From positions 82,342 through 146,341 of the forward strand of contig JAZTWX010000016.1 in the NCBI GenBank assembly GCA_045636125.1: a stretch of 64,000 nucleotides of DNA, in the 5' to 3' direction. The notes under the pieces were generated by a model. The model had not been told where the DNA came from. It saw only the letters and a program-made list of their open reading frames with translations, and made no database searches. Within the stretch, counting starts at the first letter, position 1. Each line of letters starts with the position of its first letter. Positions 1-8,572 of this stretch are shown in pieces. The stretch comes from HGM04593 sp045636125. GTDB taxonomy: Bacteria > Bacteroidota > Bacteroidia > Bacteroidales > Bacteroidaceae. A program made the position numbers and the translations under genes.

Positions 1-779
1 TCCACATTTTGTTCTTCTTTGAAAATTCCAAAGAACGAGGAACCCGAACCTGACATTGATGCGTATACGGCGCCCATCGAATAGAGCTTTTCTTTTATGG
101 CTTCGCACGATGGATGCTTTGCAAAAACACTCTTTTCAAAATCGTTTTTCATAGCTCCGCACCACTCTTCGGCGGGTTGTGCGGCAATTGTGGTGAGCGG
201 TGTTTGGGGTGCGGCGGGTACCACAAGCGAGTAGGCCTCTTTTGTGGAAATGTGAATGTCGGGCTTCACGAGCACCAGGTGGTAGCCGGCAAGCGAACAG
301 GGGGTGGGCGAGAGAATGTTGCCTATTCCTGTGGCGTATGCGGGTGTGTTTTTGATGAAAAATGCGCAGTCGGCTCCCAAGCGTGCAGCGTAGGCCTCGA
401 GTTGCTCATCGCTTAGTGCGAGCTCTGCAATTTCGTTAAGCATCTTAAGGGCAAAAGCCGCGTCGGCCGAACCTCCGCCCAACCCTGCACCGGTGGGTAT
501 GTGCTTGTAAAGCGAAATTTCCACTTTTGGCATCTTGTGGTCGGCTGCAAGAATCTTATAGGCCTTTACCACGAGGTTGTCGTCGTCGCTGCCGTCGAAC
601 TGCGCGTTGAACATCTTGAATGTGTACTGCGGCGCATCGTCGTCGGTGGCGAGGGTAATTTCCAGAATATCCTGCAAAGGGATGGGGTAGAAGATTGTTT
701 CGAGGTTGTGGTAGCCGTCGGGGCGTTTCTCAACAACATCGAGCCCGAGGTTTATTTTTGCGTTAGGAAATGTTATCAT
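1..779 (-). CDS. ispE: 4-diphosphocytidyl-2-C-methyl-D-erythritol kinase (partial, runs off left edge)
   Basis: Cytoplasmic GHMP kinase that phosphorylates CDP-methylerythritol in the MEP isoprenoid pathway. Reading the minus strand from the ATG at 779 gives about 259 residues open to the window edge. The N-terminus has the substrate-site NAKINLGLDV. The GHMP glycine loop PTGAGLGGGSADAA lies near residue 94, and the C-terminal GHMP motif SGSGSSFFGIF lies close to the edge. IspE is usually 270-300 residues, so only the last few residues should be missing. A Bacteroidetes-type promoter at 800-830 fits this start and gives a leader of about 15 nt. Identification is firm. Apparent plus-strand ORFs here are shadows. 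Confidence 0.93.
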   Translation of the reverse strand, partial: MITFPNAKINLGLDVVEKRPDGYHNLETIFYPIPLQDILEITLATDDDAPQYTFKMFNAQFDGSDDDNLVVKAYKILAADHKMPKVEISLYKHIPTGAGLGGGSADAAFALKMLNEIAELALSDEQLEAYAARLGADCAFFIKNTPAYATGIGNILSPTPCSLAGYHLVLVKPDIHISTKEAYSLVVPAAPQTPLTTIAAQPAEEWCGAMKNDFEKSVFAKHPSCEAIKEKLYSMGAVYASMSGSGSSFFGIFKEEQNV

Positions 780-799
780 ACTGCTTTTTTCTTTTCCCG

Positions 800-830
800 C
801 GAAAATACAAGAATTCTTTTTAATGGTCAA
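800..830 (-). promoter_or_regulatory. Predicted promoter of ispE
   Basis: On the minus strand a TTG (828-830) is followed after 20 bp by TATTTTCG (800-807). This fits the Bacteroidetes housekeeping consensus TTTG-N19-20-TAnnTTTG/TTCG. It would start transcription about 15 nt upstream of the ispE ATG. Confidence 0.55.
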
Positions 831-864
831 CACTCGCGGGGCATTTTTATACAAAACATCTGTA

Positions 865-1473
865 TTAAAAAATATCGTCTTTCACATATCTCCACGTGGG
901 TACGTATCCCTCGGTTGTGTCGCGCAGAATAAAAAAGCTGTTTTTCTTTTCCAAGTGGAACTTTGCGTTGTTTCGCGTGCGTTTGATTATATTCTTTCTT
1001 GTGCCGAAGAATACTCCTTTCTCTTTTTCGCTTGCCATTTCAAGGTTTATGCAGTGCACAATTTTCCGGTCTTTCAAAAAAAGTAACCCCTCGCTACCAT
1101 ACTGAATATTATGGCTTTTTGCATACTTCACAAGTTCTGCATCTTCTTGCTTCGTGAATGGTTTGTAATGGTTGAAATAGACAAGCGTGTCCCACTCGAC
1201 AGGAATGTAATTGGCAAAATCCATTATGCATTTTGTCGTGTCTCTATGGCTGTTTTTCCATTCTTGCCAGCGTGACTCGGCTGCGCTGTCCAGTTTGTCT
1301 TTTTCTGTTATGGAGCCGGCTTCCAGAAAGAATAGTGTTGCTTCTGTGCAAAAATCGGCAACATAGTCACAGCATTCTTTCGTCGTGAATCCATTGACTC
1401 TTTTCAGCTCAAAAAATATATAGCCGAAGCATATGAATATTGCTGTTAATGTATATAGTATCTTTCTTTTCAT
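865..1473 (-). CDS. Hypothetical N-terminally anchored protein
   Basis: Not recognised as a known family. The 202-residue product starts MKRKILYTLTAIF and has one hydrophobic N-terminal segment (about residues 5-22). That makes it a signal anchor or uncleaved signal peptide with a soluble, lysine- and aromatic-rich periplasmic domain. Two cysteines sit next to each other after the anchor (ECCDYV), and another lies in CINLEM. It lies 85 bp upstream of ispE on the same strand, but ispE appears to have its own promoter, so co-transcription is not needed. The region is clearly more AT-rich than neighbouring genes, which suggests lineage-specific or acquired DNA. Reality of the ORF is supported by its length, its start, and an RBS-like purine stretch upstream. 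Confidence 0.6.
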   Translation of the reverse strand: MKRKILYTLTAIFICFGYIFFELKRVNGFTTKECCDYVADFCTEATLFFLEAGSITEKDKLDSAAESRWQEWKNSHRDTTKCIMDFANYIPVEWDTLVYFNHYKPFTKQEDAELVKYAKSHNIQYGSEGLLFLKDRKIVHCINLEMASEKEKGVFFGTRKNIIKRTRNNAKFHLEKKNSFFILRDTTEGYVPTWRYVKDDIF

Positions 1474-1616
1474 TTTCCGTTGTTGTATGTGTTTATATTT
1501 AACGTTTTGTACAACTGATTATTGTGGATTGTGAAGAATGGCTCATTGCAAGCAACTGATTTTTCTTCTCGGTTTATAATTTAATGTAAATTGTTGATAA
1601 GCGGGGAGCAAGATTG

Positions 1617-1648
1617 TTTGTGCAGACGGCGAAAAGAGTGTATCTTCG
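1617..1648 (+). promoter_or_regulatory. Predicted promoter of dnaB
   Basis: TTTG at 1617-1620, a 20 bp spacer, then TATCTTCG at 1641-1648, matching the Bacteroidetes consensus. The transcript would begin near 1654. Confidence 0.6.
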
Positions 1649-1680
1649 CAGTCGCTTACAAAAATTAACAGGAAAACGAC

Positions 1681-1702
1681 GCCGTGCGCGCTTTTGCACG
1701 GC
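1681..1702 (+). other. Hairpin just upstream of the dnaB start
   Basis: Perfect 7 bp arms GCCGTGC (1681-1687) and GCACGGC (1696-1702) enclose an 8 nt loop. The 3' arm ends 8 nt before the likely dnaB ATG, about where the ribosome binds. In RNA it could limit initiation. It also argues against the alternative GTG start at 1684, which lies inside the 5' arm. Confidence 0.5.
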
Positions 1703-1710
1703 TATGTGAT

Positions 1711-3276
1711 ATGATGGAAACAACAAATACACCGAAGAGAAACACACGCACCCGACAGGCGGCAACGCCTCTTTTGAGTGAGTATGGACACGTTCAGCCG
1801 CAGGCGCTTGAACTGGAAGAGGCTGTTCTTGGCGCGCTTATGATTGATAGCGATGCCATTGGTCGTTTGGGTAATATATTGAAGCCTGAATCGTTCTACG
1901 ACAAACGCCACCAGCTGCTCTTTAAGGCCATTCAGGAGATGGACCTTAACGACCGTCCCATAGATATTCTCACCGTTAACGAGTATCTGCGCAGCAAGGG
2001 CGACCTAGAAGAGGTTGGCGGCCCGGTGTATATTGCACAGCTCACAAGCCGTGTGGTTTCGTCGGTGAATATTGAGTATCACGCCAATATTATTGCGCAA
2101 AAGAAACTTGCGCGCGACCTCATTAAGTTTACAAGCAAGACACAGGTGCAGGCCTTCGACGAGACACAGGATGTCGACGAGCTTATGCAGCAGGCCGAGG
2201 CGGAGCTCTTTGAAATTTCGCGCCACAATATGAAGCGCGATTTTACCCCTGTGAGCGGAGTTATAAAGGATGCCTATGATGCAATTCAGAAGGCGTCGCA
2301 GAATACCAGCGGTATCAGCGGCTTGAGCACCGGTTTTACCGACCTCGACAAAATGACATCGGGTTGGCAGAATACCGACCTTATTATTCTTGCGGCCCGT
2401 CCTGCTATGGGAAAGACCGCGTTTGCCCTTTCGCTCATACGTAATATGGCGGTCGACCTCGGAATTCCTGTGGGAATGTTCTCGCTCGAGATGGGTAATG
2501 TGCAGCTTGTGAACCGTCTCATCTGTAACGTGTGCCAGATTCCCGGTGACAAGATAAAGAGCGGTAAACTCGAAAAGTATGAGTGGGGACAGCTCGACAG
2601 CAAGATTGTGGCGCTCGAAAATGCACCCATTTATGTCGACGATACTCCGCAGCTGTCGGTGTTCGAGTTGCGCTCGAAAGCGCGCCGTATGGTGCGCGAG
2701 CACGGCGTTAAGATGCTCTTTATAGACTATTTGCAGCTTATGACAGCCAACGTGGGCAAGGGTAGCCGCCAGGAGGAGATTTCAACAATCTCGCGTTCGC
2801 TCAAAGGCCTTGCCAAGGAGTTGAATATTCCCATTATGGCGCTCAGCCAGCTCAACCGTAACCTCGAAGGCCGTGAGGGTGTCGAGGGCAAACGCCCGCA
2901 GTTGAGCGACTTGCGTGAGTCGGGAGCCATTGAGCAGGATGCTGATATTGTACTCTTTGTGAACCGTCCCGAATATTTCCACATATACAAGGACGGCGAT
3001 TTCGACTGGCGCAACAAGGCCGAAATTATCATTGCAAAGCACCGTAACGGTGGAACGGGCGAGGTGCGTCTTACCTTCCGCAAGGAGTATGCCCGCTTTA
3101 TGAATATGGACGACGAGTCGCTGGGTAATCTCATCCCCTCGGACATTCCTGTGATGCGTGCATCGAAAATGAATGTAGGTATTGAGCCAGAGTCGCTCCC
3201 CGAAATGCCTTCGTATGTGGAGCAGGGAGGTATGCCTCCCGTCGACTTTATTGGTGGCGGTGACGTTCCTTTTTAA
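1711..3276 (+). CDS. dnaB: Replicative DNA helicase DnaB
   Basis: Hexameric 5'-3' helicase that unwinds DNA at the replication fork. About 521 residues from the ATG at 1711; a second ATG at 1714 is equally possible. A GTG at 1684 is open but lies inside a hairpin. The N-terminal DnaB domain begins QALELEEAVLGALMID. The RecA-like C-terminal domain has Walker A ARPAMGKTAFAL, Walker B MLFIDYLQLM, and the characteristic ALSQLNRNLEGR and SDLRESGAIEQDADIV segments. There is no intein. The gene appears monocistronic, flanked by its own promoter upstream and the trpS promoter downstream. The acidic/glycine-rich C-terminal tail (DFIGGGDVPF) is typical of Bacteroidales DnaB. Confidence 0.97.
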   Translation: MMETTNTPKRNTRTRQAATPLLSEYGHVQPQALELEEAVLGALMIDSDAIGRLGNILKPESFYDKRHQLLFKAIQEMDLNDRPIDILTVNEYLRSKGDLEEVGGPVYIAQLTSRVVSSVNIEYHANIIAQKKLARDLIKFTSKTQVQAFDETQDVDELMQQAEAELFEISRHNMKRDFTPVSGVIKDAYDAIQKASQNTSGISGLSTGFTDLDKMTSGWQNTDLIILAARPAMGKTAFALSLIRNMAVDLGIPVGMFSLEMGNVQLVNRLICNVCQIPGDKIKSGKLEKYEWGQLDSKIVALENAPIYVDDTPQLSVFELRSKARRMVREHGVKMLFIDYLQLMTANVGKGSRQEEISTISRSLKGLAKELNIPIMALSQLNRNLEGREGVEGKRPQLSDLRESGAIEQDADIVLFVNRPEYFHIYKDGDFDWRNKAEIIIAKHRNGGTGEVRLTFRKEYARFMNMDDESLGNLIPSDIPVMRASKMNVGIEPESLPEMPSYVEQGGMPPVDFIGGGDVPF

Positions 3277-3327
3277 CGACACATTGAGTAAAAAGGCGCG
3301 GATATTCTTTTTGTGGAATATTTTTAC

Positions 3328-3335
3328 TATCTTCG
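3328..3335 (+). promoter_or_regulatory. -7 box upstream of trpS
   Basis: TATCTTCG lies 25 nt before the trpS ATG. It is a good match to TAnnTTCG, but no -33 TTG is present at the usual distance. Confidence 0.4.
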
Positions 3336-3360
3336 CGCTGCATTAAATAAAAAGAATAAA

Positions 3361-4449
3361 ATGAGCAAAATAATACTTACCGGCGACCGCCCCACAGGTC
3401 GCCTTCACTTGGGACACTACGTGGGTTCTCTGCGCCGTCGCGTGGAGCTTCAGAATTCGGGAGAATTTGAGAAAATCTTCATTATGATTGCCGATGCGCA
3501 GGCGCTCACCGACAATGCCGATAATCCCGAAAAGGTGCGTCAGAACATCATCGAGGTTGCGCTCGACTACCTTTCGGTAGGTATCGACCCCTCGCAGTGT
3601 ACAATCTTCATTCAGTCGCAGGTGCCCGAATTGTGCGAGCTCGCCTTCTACTATATGAACCTTGTTACAGTGTCGCGCCTGCAGCGTAACCCCACAGTGA
3701 AGACCGAGATTCAGATGCGTAATTTCGAAACAAGCATCCCCGTGGGCTTCTTCACTTACCCCATAAGCCAGGCGTCCGACATCACAGCCTTCCGCGCAAC
3801 AACAGTGCCCGCTGGCGAGGACCAGCAGCCTATGATTGAGCAGGCCCGCGAAATTGCACGCCGCTTCAATGGAATTTACGGCGACACTCTTGTGGAACCC
3901 GAAATTCTCCTCCCCACAAACGCAGCCTGCCTGCGCTTGCCGGGAACCGACGGAAAAGCCAAAATGAGCAAGTCGCTCGGTAACTGCATCTATCTTTCCG
4001 ACACAGCCGAAGAGCTCCGCCAGCACGTTATGGGTATGTATACCGACCCCGACCACTTGCGCGTTCAAGACCCCGGAAAGGTTGAGGGTAACACCGTGTT
4101 CACATATCTCGACGCATTCTGCAAGCCCGAGCATTTTGAAAAATACCTCCCCGATTATCCCTCGCTCGACGAGCTCAAAGCTCACTACCGCCGCGGAGGA
4201 TTGGGCGATGTAAAGGTGAAGAAATTCCTCATTGCCATATTGGAAGAGGAACTCGCGCCCATACGCGCACGCCGCAAGGAGTGGGAACAGAATATCCCTG
4301 CCGTGTACCGTTTGCTCGAAGAGGGTTGCGCAGCTGCCCGCGCCGTTGCTTCTGATACTCTTGCCGATGTTCGCCGTGCAATGAAGATAAACTATTTCGA
4401 GGACAAAGAACTCATTGAGGAGCAGGCACGCCGTTTCCACGGAGAGTAA
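3361..4449 (+). CDS. trpS: Tryptophanyl-tRNA synthetase
   Basis: Class I aminoacyl-tRNA synthetase that charges tRNA-Trp in the cytoplasm. 362 residues from the ATG at 3361. An upstream in-frame GTG (3313) lies ahead of the -7 promoter box, so it cannot be used. The HIGH-equivalent motif is in TGRLHLGHYVGSL near residue 13. The TrpRS-type AGEDQQPMIEQAREIARRF follows, and the KMSKS loop reads KAKMSKSLGN near residue 200. Length is at the upper end of bacterial TrpRS. It is followed by a strong hairpin (4471-4511) and converges with galE. Confidence 0.96.
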   Translation: MSKIILTGDRPTGRLHLGHYVGSLRRRVELQNSGEFEKIFIMIADAQALTDNADNPEKVRQNIIEVALDYLSVGIDPSQCTIFIQSQVPELCELAFYYMNLVTVSRLQRNPTVKTEIQMRNFETSIPVGFFTYPISQASDITAFRATTVPAGEDQQPMIEQAREIARRFNGIYGDTLVEPEILLPTNAACLRLPGTDGKAKMSKSLGNCIYLSDTAEELRQHVMGMYTDPDHLRVQDPGKVEGNTVFTYLDAFCKPEHFEKYLPDYPSLDELKAHYRRGGLGDVKVKKFLIAILEEELAPIRARRKEWEQNIPAVYRLLEEGCAAARAVASDTLADVRRAMKINYFEDKELIEEQARRFHGE

Positions 4450-4470
4450 TGTTCTCTTGTAAACATAGAA

Positions 4471-4511
4471 ACAGCACACCCTGTACGCTGTGAGCGTGCA
4501 GGGTGTGCTGT
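4471..4511 (+). terminator. Hairpin terminator after trpS
   Basis: Arms ACAGCACACCCTG (4471-4483) and CAGGGTGTGCTGT (4499-4511) pair perfectly and extend inward by five more pairs (one G-U) around the loop TGTGA. The following T-stretch (TTCTT) is weak, so this may be a partial or paused terminator. Confidence 0.6.
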
Positions 4512-4574
4512 TCTTATGTAGTCTTTGAACGCTGCGGTTGTTGCGGGTAATTCCAGGAGCGCTTGCGGTGTCTG

Positions 4575-4610
4575 AAAAAAAAATGCGCAGGCCGTGTGGC
4601 CTGCGCATTT
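4575..4610 (-). terminator. Rho-independent terminator of galE
   Basis: A 13 bp perfect stem (AAATGCGCAGGCC, 4581-4593, with its complement at 4598-4610) has a 4 nt loop. On the minus strand it is followed by a run of about nine U (4575-4583 complement). It lies about 20 bp after the galE stop. Confidence 0.85.
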
Positions 4611-4629
4611 ATTGTGGGTAACGGGTTTG

Positions 4630-5646
4630 TTATTCCTCGAAACCGTTGGGGTTGTTCTTTTGCCAGTTCCAGCTGTCGCGGCACATCTCCTCAATACCGA
4701 ACTGAGCCTTCCAGCCGAGCTCTGCCTCTGCTTTCGCAGGGTTGCAGTAGCAAGTAGCGATGTCTCCCGGGCGGCGGGGTTTGATAGAGTAGGGAACGGG
4801 AACACCGTTGGCCTTCTCGAATGCCTTTACAACATCCAATACCGAGTAGCCGTGGCCTGTACCGATGTTGTAGATAGCAATACCTTTCTTCTCGACGATA
4901 GCCTTCAATGCTGCAACGTGAGCGCGGGCAAGGTCAACTACGTGAATGTAGTCGCGTACGCCTGTACCGTCGTGTGTGTCGTAGTCGTCGCCGAACACGC
5001 CGAGCTCTGCACGCTTGCCCACAGCTGTCTGTGTGATGTAGGGCATAAGGTTGTTGGGTATACCGTTGGGGTTCTCACCAATTGTACCGCTCTTGTGTGC
5101 ACCAATGGGGTTGAAGTAACGGAGAAGAACGATGTTCCACTCGTTGTCGGCCTTCTGAATATCCATAAGAACCTCCTCGAGCATCGATTTTGTCTGTCCG
5201 TAGGGATTTGTGCAGTGGCCTTTGGGGCACTCCTCGGTGATGGGGATGATAGCGGGGTCGCCATAAACGGTTGCGCTAGAAGAGAAAATCATATTCTTGC
5301 AACCGTTCTTGCGCATAACATCGGCAAGAACGAAAGTACCGTTCATGTTGTTCTCGTAGTACTCGAGGGGTTTTGCGCAGCTCTCACCCACAGCCTTCAA
5401 GCCGGCAAAGTGGATACAAGCGTCGAACTTGTGCTCGTCGAATACTTTCTGCAAGCCTTCGCGGTCGCGGATGTCCACCTTGTAGAAGGGAACCTCTTTG
5501 CCGATAATTTTTGCAACGCGTTTGAGTGAAATGGGAGACGAGTTGTCAAGGTTGTCAACTACTACAGCCTCGTGGCCGGCCTCTGTGAGTTCAATCAAGG
5601 TGTGGCTTCCAATGAAGCCTGCACCACCAGTTAACAGGATTTTCAT
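4630..5646 (-). CDS. galE: UDP-glucose 4-epimerase
   Basis: Short-chain dehydrogenase/reductase that interconverts UDP-glucose and UDP-galactose (Leloir pathway and sugar-nucleotide supply for surface glycans). 338 residues from the ATG at 5646; the open frame extends further upstream but not into recognisable protein. The NAD-binding motif TGGAGFIG is at residues 6-13. The catalytic stretch SSSATVYG begins near residue 122, and the YxxxK pair is Y149/K153 in NPYGQTK. Length and the C-terminal RRPGDIATCYCNPAKA segment match GalE. It is monocistronic, with a textbook promoter at 5798-5828 and a strong terminator. Confidence 0.96.
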   Translation of the reverse strand: MKILLTGGAGFIGSHTLIELTEAGHEAVVVDNLDNSSPISLKRVAKIIGKEVPFYKVDIRDREGLQKVFDEHKFDACIHFAGLKAVGESCAKPLEYYENNMNGTFVLADVMRKNGCKNMIFSSSATVYGDPAIIPITEECPKGHCTNPYGQTKSMLEEVLMDIQKADNEWNIVLLRYFNPIGAHKSGTIGENPNGIPNNLMPYITQTAVGKRAELGVFGDDYDTHDGTGVRDYIHVVDLARAHVAALKAIVEKKGIAIYNIGTGHGYSVLDVVKAFEKANGVPVPYSIKPRRPGDIATCYCNPAKAEAELGWKAQFGIEEMCRDSWNWQKNNPNGFEE

Positions 5647-5797
5647 TTTGTTGATTGTTTTTTGTTGTGAACGCGGCTTTTGGCCGAATTCTTGTTTAGT
5701 TATAATGTTCTGTTTTTTTATCGCTTTTTGCAGCAGTTTTCGGGGCGCTTTCTGCAGCGCCTGCAAGAAATCGCATTATCCCAAAATGCTTGCATCG

Positions 5798-5828
5798 CAA
5801 AGTTAAATATTCTTTTCAAGAATACAAA
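5798..5828 (-). promoter_or_regulatory. Predicted promoter of galE
   Basis: Minus strand TTTG (5825-5828), a 19 bp spacer, then TAACTTTG (5798-5805). Both boxes and the spacing fit the consensus exactly. The leader is about 145 nt, long enough for a regulatory 5' UTR. Confidence 0.7.
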
Positions 5829-5921
5829 TTCTTTCTCTTTTTTTTATAATGAAAGTGAATGTTTTTGATAACTCCCCCTTCGATATTTACACGGTTAGTT
5901 ATTCGATTTATTTTGCGAGTT

Positions 5922-5952
5922 TTTGCGCTAATGTATAAAAATGTTACTTTTG
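5922..5952 (+). promoter_or_regulatory. Predicted promoter of the BspA-like gene
   Basis: TTTG at 5922-5925, 19 bp, then TACTTTTG at 5945-5952. It is an exact consensus match ending 43 bp before the ATG. Divergent from galE; the 5647-5995 interval holds only these two promoters and AT-rich leader sequence. Confidence 0.7.
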
Positions 5953-5995
5953 CGCAAAATACTTTTATGGAAGCAAATGATTAAACTATTTATAT

Positions 5996-8572
5996 ATGAG
6001 TAAGTATTTTCTCAAAATTTTGTTGGCAATGCTTGTGCTTGCGAGCAGTGCTGTTTATGCTCACGATGTGGAGGTCGATGGCATATTTTACTACCTGAAT
6101 CGCGACAAAAAAACAGCCTCTGTAACCTATAAAGGCACGAGCTACAGTGCATATTCCAACGAATATGCAGGCTCTGTTGTTATTCCCGAAAAAATAACCG
6201 TGGGAATTTATGTCTACGATGTTACCAGTATTAGCAATGATGCTTTTCGTGGTTGTGGTGAATTGACATCTATAACAATTCCCAAAAGCCTGACAGGGTG
6301 TTATTCCGGCGCCTTTGAGGATTGTGAAAATTTGAAAGCGGTGCATATAAGTGACCTTGCTGCTTGGTGTAAAATAGATTTTTACATTGATACACCTTTG
6401 AAATATGCAACCCTTTACCTCAACGGCGAGGTATTGACAAGCGTGGAAATTCCCGAAGAAATTACCGAAATAAAAGATTACACATTTTGTCATTGCTCCA
6501 CTCTCACCAGTGTGAAAATGCATAAAGGTATAACCTCGATAGGCTTTGCTGCATTCTATCAGACGGGCCTTACCACCCTGGAAATTCCTGAAAATGTGAC
6601 ATATATTGGTACTTGCGCATTTCAGGATTGCGCCAACCTTTCGGGCGAAATTGTAATCCCAGGCAAAGTAACGCGCTTGGAAAGTACCGCGTTTGCGGGA
6701 TGTGAAGAAATTGTCTCTGTGAAAATTTCCGAAAGTGTAAAGTACCTGGGGAGTGGTGCATTTGAAAGTTGTAAGTCTCTGGAAAAAATAGAGCTACACG
6801 ATAAATTGGAATATATAGGCTGGGATTGTTTTTATAAAACAGCTTGGTATGAAGCCTTGCCCGACGGCGCAGTGTATGTTGGCAAAATTTTTTATACCTA
6901 CAAGGGCAGAACACTTGAAAATACACATTTGGACATAAAGGAGGGGACAATTGGGCTTACAAGTGTTGGTGATTGGTGCGCAGGAATTACAAGCATTAAC
7001 TTCCCCAATAGTCTAATAAGCATAAATTCCGGTGCTGGATTGAATTATACTGCGTGGTATGAAAAGCAACCCGATGGCCCTGTGTACGCCGGTAAAGTTC
7101 TTTATGGGTACAAAGGAGATATGCCCGCGAATACCGAAATTGTGATAAAAGAGGGAACAAGGGGTATTGCCGGCCAAGCGTTTTTCCTTGAAGAAGGGCT
7201 GGTGAGCGTGACGCTGCCCGAGAGCTTGGAAGCTATCGGTTACCAGGCTTTTTATGGTTGCAGCAACCTGTCCGGCGCTATGATACTGCCAGGTGGGGTT
7301 ACATTTGTTGACGATGAAGCCTTTTCTGGTTGCAAATCTCTCGACAAAATTATAAACCTTTCGAGTATGGAATTGAATTACGCCTATGTGAAAAATATCC
7401 CGGGTGGTGTAATCCAGGGCGACTATGTATTTTCCAATGTCGACGACGAACCATCCTTGGAGGAGTATATTGGCAAAGAGAATTGGAATGTTGTGCTGCC
7501 CAATAGCTTCAATGGCAGGGACTATGTGCTTTCAACAGCATTCAAAGGCCGGGAGGATATATACAATGTAACCATAAGCGATGGAGTAACGCACATTGCC
7601 GATAGGGCGTTCGAGGGTTGTCCCAACCTGTCGTATGTGGAATTCCCATATAGTGTACGAACCATTGGCGAAGAGGCTTTCAAGGACTGTACATCTCTTT
7701 ATTCAATTACCTTTTCGTGGGGCTTGGAAAATATTGGAAAAGGAGCTTTCTTTGGCTGTTATAATATACAATCGATTTGCATCGACGACCTTTACAGTTG
7801 GTGCAATATTAAGTTCGAAGATGAACTTTCGAATCCTATGATGTATTCATATTCTGGGCAATTGTATATAAATAATATGCCTGTTACATATTTGGAGATA
7901 CCTTACGGAGTTACCGAAATTAAGCCATACTCATTTGCGGGGTGTAGCAATGTATCCTCTATATCAATCCCCGAAACGGTGACCACCATAGGCGATTATT
8001 CGTTTGAGTGTAGTGGCTTTTCTTATGTTCAAATACCCAATAGCGTAGTTAATATTGGCAAGAGAGCATTTGAAAACTGCTGGCAACTAACATATGTAAT
8101 GATACCCAACTCGGTGAAACACATTGGCGAAGGTGCATTTCACGGCTGCCAAGGCTTGACCGATGTACTCTACCTCCCCGAAGGCCTTGAAACCATCGAA
8201 GACTATACTTTTGAAGCCTGTACCCAGTTGACAGAGGTTGTAATACCAAGTTCGGTTAAGCATATAGGCCGGTGGGCATTCAGCAATTGTTTTGGGCTTG
8301 AAAAACTTGTTGTTCCCGAAAGCCTGGAAACCGTGGGGGAGAGCGCTTTTGCCGGCGCGGGCAATGGGGGCGACTACTACTACAATAGTCGTATAAACGA
8401 GGTCTTTATAAACGATTTTTCTGCATGGTGCAATATCGGTTTTGAAAATGAAAATTCCAATCCCTTGCAAAATTCTATCTTTTTGAATGGCGAGTATGAC
8501 GCAAATGTAATTATCCCCGATGGTGTCCAGGAGATAAAAAAAATGCTTTTTATATTTGCTCGCCCCTTGTGA
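5996..8572 (+). CDS. BspA-family leucine-rich repeat surface protein, N-terminal part (frameshifted)
   Basis: Secreted protein built from BspA/TpLRR-type repeats (LRR_5), with the recurring pattern xxAFxxCxxLxxIxIPxxVxxIG. The signal peptide MSKYFLKILLAMLVLASSAVYA is probably cut before HD. 858 residues are read before a premature stop. Two larger modules recur inside: three copies of a WC-containing insert (near nt 6350, 7790 and 8415) and two of a WYExxPDGxVYxGK insert (near nt 6842 and 7052). The frame breaks in an A8 run at 8536-8543. One extra A continues the third WC module as EIKKNAFYIC and joins the next ORF, which carries the C-terminal tail. BspA-type proteins mediate adhesion or host interaction in related species; that role is inferred here. 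Confidence 0.88.
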   Translation: MSKYFLKILLAMLVLASSAVYAHDVEVDGIFYYLNRDKKTASVTYKGTSYSAYSNEYAGSVVIPEKITVGIYVYDVTSISNDAFRGCGELTSITIPKSLTGCYSGAFEDCENLKAVHISDLAAWCKIDFYIDTPLKYATLYLNGEVLTSVEIPEEITEIKDYTFCHCSTLTSVKMHKGITSIGFAAFYQTGLTTLEIPENVTYIGTCAFQDCANLSGEIVIPGKVTRLESTAFAGCEEIVSVKISESVKYLGSGAFESCKSLEKIELHDKLEYIGWDCFYKTAWYEALPDGAVYVGKIFYTYKGRTLENTHLDIKEGTIGLTSVGDWCAGITSINFPNSLISINSGAGLNYTAWYEKQPDGPVYAGKVLYGYKGDMPANTEIVIKEGTRGIAGQAFFLEEGLVSVTLPESLEAIGYQAFYGCSNLSGAMILPGGVTFVDDEAFSGCKSLDKIINLSSMELNYAYVKNIPGGVIQGDYVFSNVDDEPSLEEYIGKENWNVVLPNSFNGRDYVLSTAFKGREDIYNVTISDGVTHIADRAFEGCPNLSYVEFPYSVRTIGEEAFKDCTSLYSITFSWGLENIGKGAFFGCYNIQSICIDDLYSWCNIKFEDELSNPMMYSYSGQLYINNMPVTYLEIPYGVTEIKPYSFAGCSNVSSISIPETVTTIGDYSFECSGFSYVQIPNSVVNIGKRAFENCWQLTYVMIPNSVKHIGEGAFHGCQGLTDVLYLPEGLETIEDYTFEACTQLTEVVIPSSVKHIGRWAFSNCFGLEKLVVPESLETVGESAFAGAGNGGDYYYNSRINEVFINDFSAWCNIGFENENSNPLQNSIFLNGEYDANVIIPDGVQEIKKMLFIFARPL
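8536..8543 (+). other. Homopolymer A8: frameshift point in BspA-like gene
   Basis: Eight A residues sit where one base is missing relative to the continuous reading frame. With nine A the protein reads through into 8569-8925. It could be a sequencing error, a true mutation, or a slippery or phase-variable tract. Confidence 0.8.

Noticed and set aside
114..932. Plus-strand frames at the left edge
   Set aside because: They are antisense to ispE, whose GHMP motifs are unambiguous on the minus strand.
3343..4608. 421-codon open frame on the minus strand
   Set aside because: It is antisense to trpS, which has clear HIGH and KMSKS motifs. Its protein is Cys/His-rich and unlike any family, as expected from a shadow frame.
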